A stretch of DNA of 64,000 bases, taken from Xiphias gladius (lineage: Eukaryota; Chordata; Actinopteri; Istiophoriformes; Xiphiidae). The stretch is from contig NC_053417.1 of the NCBI RefSeq assembly GCF_016859285.1, forward strand, positions 24,741,206 to 24,805,205, given 5' to 3'. Positions 1-12,392 of the stretch are shown piece by piece. The position numbers and the translations under genes are program-made. Below the pieces are notes generated by a model. The model was not told the DNA's origin. It ran no database searches and saw nothing but the letters and a program-made list of their open reading frames with translations. The first letter of the stretch is position 1. Each line of letters begins with the position of its first letter.

Positions 1-2295
1 TATTAAGTGCTGTGTGCCTGCTTTACATTCAAAATAAGAAAGCCCCTCTGTAACCAGAAGAGTCCTGGGGGATTCTCAGGACTCTTAACTGAACCCCATT
101 CATCTCTTAAATAAAAAAATAATAAAATAAAATTAAAAAAAAAAAAAACAAGAAATTACTGAATATTCCCCAAGATTTTACACAGCATCATAACATCATC
201 ACTGCCTTATTTTTAATAAATATTGGCATTATTGAAAATTTGTGTTAACAATGATTTATTATGTTCCAAGTCGATAATGTCATGTTGCTGCTTTAGCTCA
301 TATTGCGGCGCATTAAAGTGCATTTACCATCAGAACGTATGATCCATTATTTTTTTTAAAGTAATTTATTATATCAGTCTACAGGGAAGAGCAGATTTAA
401 CACCACAGTAAACAAGCTGACCTGTGATAAGTGTTTCCTCCCATCTAGACTTTGCCTTCAGAAATGTATTATTATACTGCATACTGATGTAATCTCTGGG
501 GCAGGAATGTTAAATCTGAACCTTGGTCATCTCAGTATTATTATGATTATCTATCTTTCAGACTTTCAACGAGGAGGAGGAAACCCTTTGAAAACCTGTG
601 TTCCAGTCACCACTACAGGCCTGATTTGTGAATCAAGGGGGTGCTCTGAGACCTGAGACTTGAATGGTCCTTCCATTAAGCTCCACGAGGCAAAAAACAA
701 GCAGATCTAATACTGTTTACAGCATGAATCAATGAACTGCCCACTCACTCACAAGTCTCCAAGCAGCAAGCGGTATCTTCAATCACGACGCCTCTATTCT
801 AAATTGTCCCCTCAAGGTTACTGTCTATTGCCTTGCTCTTCTCGCAAAATGGGAGCTGCGTCCTGAGAGCACCGGCCGGTCTGGAGCCAGAAGACCACTC
901 GAGACAGCGTCTGTTCTCTGTCCGACTGTGCGGGGGGGAATGTCAAGAGGTCTCAGCTGTAGTAAAGGTGCAAAATGATATTTGGTTTAGAAGCTGCAGG
1001 TGTGACTGTCACGGCAGGTGGGTAAAATTCTGAAGAAATGCTGCAAATCTTTAAATATTTGTTAGGTTTACTCATAGGGAGATATGGCTGGTGGAGAAAA
1101 AAAAAAGAAGGAAATATAGAGTATACTGGTGATAGAAGGGGTTTAGGAGGATAGGGTATCAAGGCAAAGGGAGAATCAGAGCGAAATTTGGAATAATGTA
1201 GTGAAGGAGAGAAAATACCAGAGACGAGGAGGAATGGCAAGATGTGATGATAAGGCTTAATCGGCTGAAGGGAGAAGATAAAGTAAAGACAAACTGGGCA
1301 GTGAGGAAAGAAGGGAAACATTTCCAACCGGGGGGCAATCTGAAATGATGGAAGTGCTTTTCCTATCGGGCCAATGTTGTGCGAACACAAGCTACACGGG
1401 CAACACTGCGCTGTGACAAGTCTACAGAATTTGTTTTTGGAAACAGACGCAAAAATCTTGTCTTTTTAAGATTCACCTGCAATTGACCCAAAACTCCACT
1501 ACTCTGTCCCAGCATTTATCCTCCCAACTCCCAACTCGGCAGTATCAGGAGAATACAAGGTTACATCCACAGCAGTCGGCTAACATCCGATCCGCCCATC
1601 AGCCACCTCATCTTGGCACGGAGCAGCCATCAATGATGGATGAAGCATGAATTGATCATGAGAGAGGGGACGAAGATTACAAACACACAGTGAGGCCCCC
1701 GAGAGGAGCCTGCGGTACGCAGCCTGCACACGACGAAGGTGTAGCTCGTGCATCACTTAACATACAGCTGACGTTACGTAACACAAGGTCAAGGGAAAAT
1801 GTTTGAAGGTTGGAGGCATTTCGAGTGTTGTGGAGCCAACGCCATGCACCTTTACCATGGTTGATTCCAACGTCCAAACACGAGCAAAAAACACTAGATC
1901 ACATTTCCCACAAAGCCTCTGTTTTATTCCTACGAAAAGTTTGGTTTCATGCGACGCATTAAACTGGATCACGGCTCATTGCGTTGAACGCTCATGCTAA
2001 AAATAAATCCTAATAACACAACCCTAGTCGACAGGAGAACCTAATGTTCAAGGAGAAAGGCCGCCACAAAGCAAAGATGACCGACAGTCAACGTGTCGCC
2101 AAGCTAGCACAGCAGCCTGGGGATTTAAGGATATGGGCCTAATTGATCCAATTAGACTTGGACTCAGTTCAGTGCTGCACACAGACTGACACTGTCTAAA
2201 CTGGCAAGGGAAACCATTGTCAAAGCCATGCTAAGTGTTTGCAAAGTGCCACACTCAGCAGTGCCTCTGTCAAATTCGTCCATCCACACAAACGT

Positions 2296-2333
<38 letters not shown>

Positions 2334-3025
2334 CCTCTCTGTCCCACACGACTGGTAGAGTTCAACTGCTGGTATGTTTTGGCACATTCTACACATTCAC
2401 TTGGCCTGTCTGAGGGCCACGAGGAAGTGCAAACTAACTGCCCGTAAATCAGGTAACAACAGACACATAGTCCCGATCAATAAGCTTTTAGCTGAGTTTA
2501 CAGACAGAGAATTACCGACGGACTTTAAAGCGTGCGTGTGCACCTTCGTGCGTACCTACGTACGTACGTGTGATGACTACGTGATCGTGTTACTGTAAAC
2601 ACGCAGCCCACATCTGGGCAGTGTGAGCAAGCGCGCTTAGACACAGCGTGTCCCTCGCTCATGATGTTTGGCGGGATTGTGCTGCAGCAAAAGGCAGTGG
2701 TAGAAAAACTGGATGTCTCCGCACCAATGAAAAGGAGGCGTGCAGATAGTTGAGATATGCTTAAACCGGAGGAACATTTAAAAAAAACAACAAAAAACAC
2801 CAATCGACCCATGGACTTGCTTCCAAATACACACTGCCCTGCATGGACGAACGGGGGCTCAGCTGTGAGGCTGTGCCCCCACGTTCCTCTCAAATACTCC
2901 CGGCACTAGTCCGACCAGCTCTGTGAGCTTCTCGATCGGCAGGTCACTCCTGCTGCGACGAGCACTTTAGAGGCATTTCGCACACGGAGTAGGGTTTGGG
3001 GGCGGGTGGGGGTGCGCGCACACAC
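1..3025 (-). other. Part of magi3 intron 1 (no coding sequence seen)
   Basis: This stretch lies downstream, on the minus strand, of the magi3 first coding exon and begins with its splice donor at 3025-3024. It is AT-rich. I see no exon-like segment with homology and only a CA microsatellite near 2297-2332 and short A runs. Open frames here are short and unrelated to known families. It is inferred to be intronic because magi3 continues off the left edge. Confidence 0.6.
2297..2332. repeat. CA dinucleotide microsatellite
   Basis: Alternating CA units run through about 30 bases inside the presumed magi3 intron. Apparent open frames crossing it are products of the repeat. Confidence 0.9.
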
Positions 3026-3332
3026 CTGGTTTCACGGTCTTCAGGCGGATGGGCTCCCGAAAGTGGCGGATGACGGCCAGTGTGTCTCGGTTGGTGAGTC
3101 CGCTCACCGGAGTGCCGTTCACCTCCAGCAGCACGTCCCCGCTGCTGGGCGACCTCCCGGCGTGGCAAACCAGCGCGTCCGAAACTATGTGTCCGAGGTA
3201 CGGGAACTCTCCCAGCTCGGCGCCGCCTCGCACCTCAACTACCGTGACCAACTCCCCGGTACCCCCCCACGACACGGTGGACTCCTGCACTTTGGTGGAC
3301 CAGTGCTTCTTCTTCTTCAGTGTCTTGGACAT
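3026..3332 (-). CDS. magi3: magi3, first coding exon (N-terminus and first PDZ)
   Basis: Membrane-associated guanylate kinase, WW and PDZ domain protein 3 is an inverted multi-PDZ scaffold at tight junctions and synapses. The ATG at 3332-3330 starts [11 protein letters not shown], as in vertebrate MAGI3. The frame runs 102 codons plus one base to a donor at 3025. It holds the first PDZ fold, with a GEFPYLG carboxylate-binding loop and the segment [20 protein letters not shown] followed by [17 protein letters not shown]. That end is much closer to MAGI3 than to MAGI1 or MAGI2, which diverge here. An in-frame upstream ATG at 3416 would add 28 residues, but the family start is at 3332. The guanylate-kinase, WW and remaining PDZ domains lie beyond the left edge. 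Which teleost duplicate (a or b) this is cannot be told. Confidence 0.9.
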
Positions 3333-4280
3333 TGTGGGTAGCTCTTGTAAACCTGAAAGCGAGTCCAAGTACGACTGTCCTTCGGCGCGAGACCCGCTTC
3401 TGATCCTAAGACGCAATGACGCACGGAAAAATCATTGCAGATTACAGAAGTTGGGGCTGCTTTCCTCTGTTGTATTCCATTCCAGGGGGAACAAGTCTCT
3501 CTTTTTTCTTTTTCTTTTTCAGATCAAACTCCCTCCGCTGACGATCTCTCCCTCCACTGAATTACTCGAGCATCACCTGTCTGCCACCGGGATGCGAGAC
3601 CGGCTGCGTCAGTGTCGCATTGGGGCGGAAAGTGCGGGATCCGATGCCGGGGCGTCTCGAATCCCACACCCCCAACTGCGAAGCTATGTGCACGGCAGAG
3701 AAAAACAGAAAACAGCAGCTTCCCCCGAGCCGTTAAGTTTCGATACTACAAAGCCGCAGGGACCCTGCGAGCGCCGCAGTTTGGTGCGCACCGGGGGCTG
3801 TCAGTTCCAAAAGCGTGGAGTAAAATATATTCCACTTTAGACTTCAAAAAAAAAAAAAAAAAATGGCAGCCAAATATATAACACTGCCCAGGAACGAGTT
3901 TCAACAAATACTGGACAAGTTCAAAAACCCGATTTCCGAAAGGATTGATCAGCTGTGTGTAAGTCCCCGCTCCGTGGCAGGTCTTCATCCGAGCCCACTG
4001 GAGAGGTAACTTTACTCTGCGCACCTGTCCTCCGCTCCCGCCCTCCTCCGCGGTGACATCAGCGAGGCAGCCCTTGGAAACGGGGAAACATACCTGACCC
4101 TCCTCGGAACCGGGCGCCTAGCCGATCCTTTCGAAACCCGGGAACCCGCTGCTCCTCGCTCTCGGTTGCGCGCCCTGCGCTCCCCGCTGCTTCTCCGCAG
4201 GCACGGTGGGGATTTTCTTCCCACTGGAAACTACGCAGCAGCGTGCAACAGACATGATCCGATTAGGCTCCTCTCCATAA

Positions 4281-4313
<33 letters not shown>

Positions 4314-5623
4314 TTTTTCCGTGTTCCTTTCCTGAGTGCAGGGGATTCTGGCCAATCAGAGATTGGGGGACGGTCCTAAGGCCTCTCAATCGAACCAATG
4401 GTGAACGGCGAGGGGCGGGTCTCCGGTGCTTGGGAAGCGCTAGATTTTGTGTCCACGGCGTGTTTAGGAAGGCGGAGCTCCCCGCACTGGGACGCATATT
4501 TTTTCGCGTGGAAATGCCCTGTTGTTGAATGGGCACAGCCGACCTTTGAATCCAGCCGGTCTGACGTCGCTGCCCTTTCGGTTGCTGTGCGTTCCTAACG
4601 CAGTAGCCCGACACTTCCCGGTGATAACCGAGCTTTATCGTGTAGGTTCAAACCCACCAACCGCGCCAAGGAGAGCCGCAGCCTGTCCTGTCCTCGGAAC
4701 CGAGGACTCGGTTTCCCCTTTTTGGAGGCGATTTCTTCCGCAATCCTGCCCTCTTGTGGTCGTTGCAGCCCGAGGCCCGCGCCTCACCCAGAGCACCTTT
4801 CGGCAACGCCGATGCCCCTGCTCTACTATTGTATTTTCCCCTAAGATATACTTACAACACGAAGACGCACAAGCTGGTTACCTGTGCTTAAATAGAAGAA
4901 TTATGCATCACAGAATCCACAACCAGTTGTATCCCCTTGTTTTTATTGGTTTGACCTACTTAGATCTGTTTTCTATGTGTGTTTACTCATTGCTGCAGCA
5001 TATAACTTTTTTTTCCTGTGTGTTTTCTAATGAACGGTTTGCTGTCCCGTCCATCGGCTGATGCGCCACGGCCCGACTTCCCCTCTGCGTCACTAAGCCA
5101 ACCCCGAAATGTGGCACTCTCGCGTGTATCCCAGTCACGGTTGAAAAGAGTGAACCCGGTGAAGGTCGCGGCGGGTGCGAGCACGACACCTGTTACCGTT
5201 ATCGTTCCCCTTGATCTGTTAACGATTAACAGTGGCTCGACCTTCCAGCTCGCCACCGCGGTCGGCGCCCTCGCGGGGACGAAGCCGAGCCCATTTTCCA
5301 CAAGCAGCTGATAACGGCTTCGGTTCCTGAATTTTATTTTTCCCTTCCAACTTCTCTGCCGATGTTAATTTTTATATTACAAGGTTGGAAGTGTGCGTTG
5401 GCGCAATCACGAGGGCGTCAGGTGTCAGGTAGGAGGACTTTTACGTGATTTTTAGGATTTACACTTCGTGCCGTTGATTTTTTTTTTTTTTTTTTTAACT
5501 TTCAAGTTCCTTCATGATGAAACTGGGTCCCCCCCCCCCCCCCCCAGGGTCAAACCGTCCAATCCCCTCCGTTGACGCCGGCGCGCTGTCTCTCTCATCC
5601 GCGGGAAATGTCAGCTGCTCCTC
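3333..5623. promoter_or_regulatory. Divergent intergenic region between magi3 and styk1
   Basis: The two flanking genes point away from each other, so this 2.3-kb GC-elevated stretch should contain both promoters and 5' UTRs. Two CCAAT boxes on the plus strand sit at 4352-4356 and 4395-4399. A run of 20 or more T lies near 4281-4308. I find no TATA box that can be tied to a start site. Several open frames around 4.2-5.3 kb occur on both strands but match nothing I recognise and have no splice context. Transcription start sites are not identified. Confidence 0.5.
5529..5545. repeat. Homopolymer run of 17 C
   Basis: Seventeen consecutive C residues lie about 80 bases upstream of the styk1 start codon. 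The length may be polymorphic or affected by sequencing error. Confidence 0.9.
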
Positions 5624-5785
5624 ATGGACGCAAACTGCAGCAGCACTGACCCTTCGCTCCCCGCGTGCCGTAAGTTTTACACGCGGGATGTGTTGCATCG
5701 CGGGCCGCTGGGGGTTGCATGGCTCTCGAGCTCCACGAGCGACGTGCTCTGTTGCGGGGTCTCGTGGTTTATTAGGTGGTGGTGG

Positions 5786-5820
<35 letters not shown>

Positions 5821-8555
5821 TTAAGAGGACGAAGGCGACTCCGCTGACACCGTCTTGATTTGCATGTAAAGGTTTATTACATCTGCAGGTCCGCTCGTGA
5901 GGGGGCGCGAGGCCAGTGACAATCAGCCTTGACCGCCGACTCCTAAATGAGGCGGTTGTTTTCCTAAGAAATGTCACTAACGTATGGTTTCAATCACAAA
6001 GCGCTAACTCCCTTTTCAGACTGGGGGGGGGCGTCCTCTGAGGTCCCCCCAACCAAGGGGCCTCTATGAAAACATATACATTTATCTCTGCATGTTTAAC
6101 CATACACCTCGCAGGCCAAATCCCCCCCCCCAATGGCATTGTGATGGCCCCGTCCCTTCGCCCCTCTTACACTCGTTGAGACTGACACAAGTATACACGG
6201 TGACCAGATGCGCCGAACCCGGTCCCTCTCTCACTCGCTGCTCAGGTGAGGCGTCGCCGGGTCCGCTGGCCGTGGTCATCATCCCTTGTCTGTTGGCGCT
6301 CGGCACGGTTTCGGTGGTGGCTCTGATTTTCTACAGCCTCCACAAGAACCAACGGAGAGCAGGCCGCGCCTCGTCTCAGCTCGCAAACGGTGAGAACTGC
6401 AACAACTGTATCGCCTCTGCGAAAACACTTGGAGAACACGATAACAATGAAAAGTTATTGCACACCGGTACCCGAGAGCGATGCCGACTCCGCATTTATC
6501 TCATTCACCGGTATCTGCCATTGTGTTCTTCAACAGGCCAGCGGAGACCACCCCCGACTGCCGCCTCTGTAAGCGCTCCAAAGGCCCAGCGGGCTCTGCG
6601 TCCCTGGGAGATCCCCGAGGAGTGTGTTCTCGAGGGACTCCAATGGTGGCGGACGGGCCGCTACGGCCCCGTTTATAAAGGTCTGCTGCGGAGGAGAGAC
6701 GGTCCCTCCTCCGCCGTGGTGGTGAAGTCCCTTCGAGGTACGGCGTGAATCTGTCATGAGGCCGGGGGGGGGGGGGGGGGGGTCGGAATGAGAAGCCCTT
6801 TGTGTGAAATTACAGTAAAAGTAGTGGGACGAGAAGTGCATGAACATATATTGTAATCATAATTAATAACATTGCCCACTTTGGTATTTGTTATTATTTG
6901 AGTGCCGTAACCCTCTGTTATCATCGCGACTCCGAATAGATGGCCCCAACCACCCGGAAGCTAAGGAGTTCGTGGAGTGGCTCCTGTTCCACGCCGCCGT
7001 GTGTAAGCACGAGAATGTGGTGCAGATGTTGCACTGCCAGACCGAGCGTCCGCCCATGTATCTGGTCTTGAGCGCCTGCAGCCCTGGGAACCTCCTTCAC
7101 TTCCTCTGGACGCTCCGAAATGTAACGGTGCTCCACGGGCGCCGGTCCGAGCCCGAACCTGTATTTGATGACACATGCAGCCTGCAGGTGCTGGATGTAC
7201 TGCACTGATGAGATGGGTTTTGTTTTTTGTTTTTGTTTTTTCGTCCCTCTAGAAGAATCCTAACACTGCGGATCCACTGCAGAACTTCTCCGAGAGGTCA
7301 GTGTTTCTGGTGGCAAAGCAGGTTGCAGCCGGCCTGGTGAGTTTTTTTTCGTTTTTTTTTGTACGCCAATTATTTCCAACAAACTACTACACAAATCTGA
7401 GCTCAATTTAGATGCCATGCTCTACTGAAGATGCCGTTCCGTACCGCAGCACATCATGATGCGCTTTCCACGGTACCGGGGAAACAAATTGTTGTTGCTC
7501 TCGAGGTTGGCATGAATAAATCAGCCGGAGATTGGTATGTTTGGCTCTGACCGCTCCCTCCCGCAGGATTACCTGGTGTCAGAGCACAGGCTGGTGCACG
7601 GCGATGTTGCCGCCAGGAACATCTTAATTGGCCCCGGCCTCTCAGCCCGGGTGTCTGGGCTGGGCGCAGCGTTTGGCGGACGCGCAGCGGACTCCGCAAT
7701 TAGGCGGAGGGCGGCGGAGGTGCCGCTCAAATGGCAGGCTCCAGAGAGGATTATGATGCGGCTCAGCATCGACAGGAGCGACGTGTAAGCGAGGCGTTAT
7801 GGTTTAGAGGGGGAAACATAACACCCAGCAGCCACCGTTATTTCATCAGTGAGTCAAAACAGCTGTTAACATCTTCTTTTCCCCAGGTGGTCGTTTGGAA
7901 TCCTACTGTATGAACTGGTTACCTTAGGTAAAGCGCCATGTCCTATTACCTGCAAACAGATTTATTTTTTTATTTTTTGTCCATCAGTATATTTTCAGAT
8001 CACTTTCACATTTATTTATGCAAGAGTACTTCCTCTTGTTTACATCTCAGGCTCACCTCCGTACCCTGAGCTAGAGCCTCTGTCCGTCCTTCCAAAGCTT
8101 CGGGGGTATTATCGAATGAAGAGACCAGGGAATTGCGGAACACATTTGTAAGTAAAGTAGTAGAAAAGAATAAAACATAACACGGAGAAGAAAATCTGAC
8201 AACCAATGAATAATTAACACCTTATATCTTTTTCATTTAAACTGTACAAAAAAGGGGGGAAAAAAGAAGTGTAAAAAGTCTAAAACTGCTGGTAGGTGGG
8301 TTTTGTGACCTTCGAGCGGGGGCGGGCTTTTTCCCGAAAATGTCAAGACAGATGTGTTTTAAATTCCACACCTGTTCCTTTAGGTATGACCTGATGAAGT
8401 ACTGCTGGATGTGGAGTTTCAAAGACCGACCCGCCTTCTCAGCCGTCGCGAAGCTGCTGGAGTCCTCACTGCACCTGGCGGCCGTTAAGCCCCTTCACGT
8501 TCCTGAGGTCATAGACCTGCTGGAGTATAGCCGAAAGGCGGGACTGCTCCCGTAA
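5624..8555 (+). CDS. styk1: styk1-like receptor pseudokinase (complete, 9 exons)
   Basis: Single-pass membrane serine/threonine/tyrosine kinase-like protein 1 (NOK). Exons: 5624-5669, 6246-6389, 6537-6737, 6940-7187, 7253-7336, 7567-7784, 7887-7927, 8051-8147, 8384-8555. All have GT/AG borders and compatible phases, giving 416 aa (human STYK1 is 422). The short N-terminus holds an NCSS glycosylation sequon and is followed by a membrane segment at about residues 23-45. The kinase-like domain has a glycine loop GRYGPVYKG (104-112), lysine 127 in VVVK, HGDVAARN (252-259) and KWQAPER. The DFG motif is replaced by GLG (272-274), as in mammalian STYK1. MKRPGNC and a YDLMKYCW helix close the C-lobe. 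The start is chosen because exon 1 supplies an ATG with the right phase and a strong donor. An alternative ATG at 6092, reading through the acceptor, is less likely. Confidence 0.88.
5776..5820. repeat. GGT/GAT trinucleotide microsatellite in styk1 intron 1
   Basis: A short GGT run grades into about ten GAT units between the first two styk1 exons. The poly-aspartate reading frame across it is an artefact of the repeat. Confidence 0.9.
6764..6782 (+). repeat. Run of 19 G in styk1 intron 3
   Basis: Nineteen G residues start about 26 bases past the donor of the third styk1 exon, in the sense orientation. Such a run can form a G-quadruplex in RNA, and intronic G runs near donors can influence splicing. 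This is inference from position and composition only. Confidence 0.85.
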
Positions 8556-8774
8556 TCTCACGTACAACCACATATGCCAACGCCCACTAAAAAGGAAATG
8601 GACGGCGCGTGCTGTAAAGTTTGGTTATCCCTCGGGCTTTAAGTATTTTTGACCGTCTTCCATTCAATTTGTACACTGGCAACTCTCACATAAAAAATAA
8701 CTATGTGACTAAAAGTTTTACAGTCAAATGTTGACGCATCAAAAACACCACAAGCAAGTTGTTCCACTTTTCTC
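8556..8774. other. styk1 3' UTR and convergent gene ends
   Basis: This is the region after the styk1 stop codon. No canonical AATAAA is obvious for styk1; an A-rich stretch lies near 8690-8700. The 3' ends of styk1 and the minus-strand membrane-protein gene probably meet or overlap here. Confidence 0.5.
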
Positions 8775-8780
8775 TTTATT
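8775..8780 (-). other. Candidate poly(A) signal (AATAAA) for the tmem269 gene
   Basis: TTTATT on the plus strand reads AATAAA on the minus strand. It is the last canonical signal before styk1, so it could end the convergent minus-strand transcript. If so, the 3' part of that gene spans about 3.6 kb. Confidence 0.4.
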
Positions 8781-11504
8781 GTCAAAAATGTACAGACTTA
8801 AAAGCACAGATCTTATTATTCATTAAGATCTTTTTTTTTTTTTTTTTTCCTTTTTTAGCATCGGGCAAAGTACAGTTCTTGTATCTACAGTGCTCTTAGC
8901 ATGCATACATCACTGTGACTTTACAGTTTGAAAACCAAAAACACCCACACAGGAAAGCTGAATGCACTACTGAATGTTCTAGAGTAGACTTGTGTTCAGT
9001 CCGTGTATGCACTTTACACTGTAGAGTTTCTTCACAACACTGGTTGTTATAAACCATGCCAAACATGACCTTTTGATGCAATATTTTTAAAAACAGAAAT
9101 TCTGCTCCACCTCCTCGGTTTTTCCTCTCAGAAAAATCCTGTCAGGGAGACTCACTGGCATAACTCATACATTGTTGGCACTATGAGTTATGGCTTATAC
9201 AAGGTTCAAATCACTAAAACCACCGAACTCAAATTGCGAGCGATGTCAGACACTTTACTCTGACACCTCTGATTACAAGCTTAAAAGATGAACATTAGAA
9301 GAAGGTATAAAGTGAATCAAAATTGAAATATGGGGTGTCAGTAGCTTTTTGGGGGTGAGAACAGATATACGGTATTTACCTGTTACTCTGTGCTTTTGTC
9401 TTCATCAAGCTTCTGAACAAAACCGTATAAAACTATATCATCTCCCCATTTGTCACACACCATGCAGAGCGGCACAAATACCCATTTGGAGACACGATGA
9501 GCGATGCCAAAAAGTTGTCCTTGCTAAAAAGGACTCATCTACAAAAACATGTTGTCCCCTCCGACTGAATACTGGCCGAGTTAAGGAGTAACAACACACT
9601 TGTTCTTTCCTTCCCAGATCACGGTGGATTTAAAGTTTCAGTGCTGCTGCACTGCACTCCTGATCACAGCCACCTTTTAAGGTGGAGGCAGAACACGCAG
9701 CAGGGTGAAATTCTTACCCACTAGATGGCAGGAAAGGCAGGACCTGCAGCCCGTGTGTTGTTGCTCTTTAAGTGTAAATTCACACTGAATCGCGCGGGGC
9801 AGCAAACTGCTGCTGCGCTGCCACTTGCAGATCGCAACTTCTGCTCATGTTGCCTTTCCGACTCCACCGCAATCAGTAAGGTCACCGCAGGCGTCCCGAC
9901 GAGTGATGGGAAAACAACTGCAGTGTCACCGCTGATTCGGCAGTGGTCAGAGAAGTACAATGAGAGGCAATGGGGATTCAGTGTGGATTTAATATTTAAA
10001 CTGCAATGCCTCTTAAAACAGAGGCAAACACATGCAATGACCCAATAAAAGTACACATAGAAGAAATACTAAAATCTAACACATCATTTCTTGGACAGAG
10101 TCACAACTTGGTAAAAAGCTAAAAGTCCTGAAAACTAAATAAAAGAAAAACGAGTACCCAATTTACATAAGTCAAGGTTGGGGTCAGTTCGCATTCAGTT
10201 CAACCTTTTTAAAACATACATTCAAACAGCAAATTAAATAATAAGAGTGACAGAACCGTCATGTTCAAAAGTTTCCTCTGGCTGGGTTTGAGATCCCTAC
10301 GTAATGGAAAACGTGGCTCTCGAGGACACATCCTGACCCGAATACTATGAAAGTAAATTGACCTCAGCCCCGATACAATCATTAACCGATGTCAGTAAAC
10401 ACAGAATTTGTCATAGTGCTGTATGAATGCTCATCACTGTGTCATAGATAAACCAGAAAGGGCATTGGAATTTTGAATCTGGAAAATGCGGCTGAGGAAT
10501 CATGTTGTAGATCCATGGATTACAGGCCTTGCCAACATACTGTACCACTCTGACAGTTACTCGTCTAGCTATGCTTAACATCGCGGACATCACAATAGGG
10601 GTTAGGGTGGCCTGTGTGATTACAAAATAAAACCTTTTCAAAACCAAATTAGAGGCAAAAATATATTAGATATGGATGCAACTATTTCGTTTGAAATCAT
10701 TTCTTTTTCTGTTACCTTGTGAGTCGATGTGCCCGGCTGCCACGTGCTCACAACAATGATGAAGGATTGGATTAATACTGAAGTTGGGAGATTACACAGG
10801 AGATAAACTTGATGAAAATTCAGCTTTTGGAACAAGCCACCAAACCCCTGGCTTCAGTGAAAATACAACAAAGACATAAGACAGCATGAAGGTTAATCCT
10901 TACCAGTAACATTAAAATGTCCTTCCCATCCCTCATTGTAACTCCCTTTTGTCCTGTTCCTGTCTTAGAGGTGTCACATCAAAATTAAAGGTTAAATAGA
11001 GCGAGAGTTCGCCTGTGGCGCTTGAGCATATTCAGCTTGATTCGTCCATGGCAGTAGGGAGCAGCGGCAGTCTGGAAGCCTCCGTTCACCCAGATGAGCC
11101 AGAGGTAAAACTATTGGGAGGTTTGGACAAAGCCGGACAAAGCCAGCCCACCCCTTTTACACTTTACTGCTCCAAAGGGATGTTGGGAACAGAATGTAGG
11201 AGACAGACCACAGCAGATAGTACACACAAGCAGGGGGGAAGGAAGAGCAGAACACCATGACAACTCCTGAATTAGATTAGAAGAGAAAAAAAAAAAAGAA
11301 AGAAAGAGGAAAGAGAGAAAGAAAACTCAACAACAGCATGTATTGCCAGAAAAAATATTCTGATTACTTATGATGATCCTCTAACCTCGACGTGTACAGT
11401 TTTCATTATAAGTACACACTGAGAAAGAGTCTACAGCCAAGAAGGCTGTGCATAAGCGCACAGTCTGTGCACAGGCTTACAGCTGTGCACAGACTGTGCT
11501 CTGA

Positions 11505-11788
11505 TTTAAATACTACCATCAGCATGCTAACGTGTTCACAGTGATAATGCTAAGGAGCTGGTGTTTAGCAGGTATAAGGATTACCACGTTCGCTTTCTTA
11601 GTTTAGCCTGTCAACGTACCGACATTTGCTAATTAGCACTACACATAAAGTACAGCTGAGACTAATTGATAGTCTCAGCCTGTCTTGTTTTCCTGTAGAA
11701 AACCTGGAAAATACCAGGTATTTGGTCATAATCCAAACTACAAAAAATTGACCTGATGATGGCGCTACATGATAAGTTATTGCAACCC

Positions 11789-11863
<75 letters not shown>

Positions 11864-11999
11864 AATGTGTGGAACACAAATGTCTGTACAAAGTTTGATG
11901 GCAATCCGCCCAATAGTTGCTGAGAATTTTGGTCTGGACCTTAGTGGTGAACCGACCGACATTTCCATCCAGAGCCAAACCGCTAGTGTGGCTAAAAAT
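11505..11999 (+). mobile_element. Dispersed teleost repeat, copy 1, split by a TG microsatellite
   Basis: This segment shares long blocks with 53200-53825 in the same orientation. The shared blocks are TTTAGCAGGTATAA, then GTTTAG, then GCTAATTAGC, then CAATCCG/CCAATAGTTG(C/T)TGAGA, then a CTAG-TGGCTA end. It resembles a repeat I know as very frequent in percomorph genomes. No open frame or terminal repeat was found, so the class is not assigned. A TG microsatellite occupies 11791-11862 within it. Confidence 0.7.
11791..11862. repeat. TG microsatellite (about 36 units)
   Basis: An uninterrupted TG array of about 72 bases inside the dispersed repeat copy. Open frames in this area are repeat translations. 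Confidence 0.95.
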
Positions 12000-12392
12000 A
12001 GTTCAATTGAAAACAGTTCACAGTGACTTCTGTGGATTATCCCGAGTAACTGGGACACGGTCTCTACAAAGACACAATGCTACTGAGTTGTTCAAATTTC
12101 ATTTCCCGTCGCCTTAAGCAGGACAAACAAAAATCCATTCACCTCTATTGGATTCGGGTGGTGGCAGAAGTTTCAGAGACGGATACGTCACAACTTCTGC
12201 TCATAAAACCAACCAAGTGGCTAGATACCACTACCACGTGCAAATGCTAAATGTTGTACCTGAGTCTGATTTGATAATGCGCTTCTAACATGAATCGGTT
12301 CTGGCAGTCATTACTCTCTAATCCACCAGCTATACTTTTTTTTTATCCAAGAGAGACATGAATCATACTGGATTTTTTAAAAATGGATTTAC

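Larger units (their letters stand above)
8781..12392. other. 3' end region of tmem269 gene; last exon unresolved
   Basis: The last resolved exon of the minus-strand gene ends in phase 1 at 12393, so at least one more coding exon should lie here. Minus-strand candidates following an acceptor with compatible phase include one near 10857 (short, beginning with valine and two tryptophans) and one near 10484. Neither is hydrophobic or convincingly conserved. The rest looks like UTR or intergenic DNA, with a dispersed repeat at 11505-11999. An AATAAA on the plus strand near 10044 has no associated gene. Confidence 0.4.

Noticed and set aside
4987..5311. Open frames of about 100 codons on both strands
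   Set aside because: No recognisable domains, no splice or Kozak support, and mirror-image openness typical of GC-rich promoter DNA.
5776..5858. Poly-aspartate coding stretch
   Set aside because: It is a GAT microsatellite in styk1 intron 1 and lies outside the coding model.
6092..6245. Using the ATG at 6092 as the styk1 start
   Set aside because: It reads through a good acceptor at 6245. The exon 5624-5669 offers an ATG, a glycosylation sequon, a consensus donor and the right phase.
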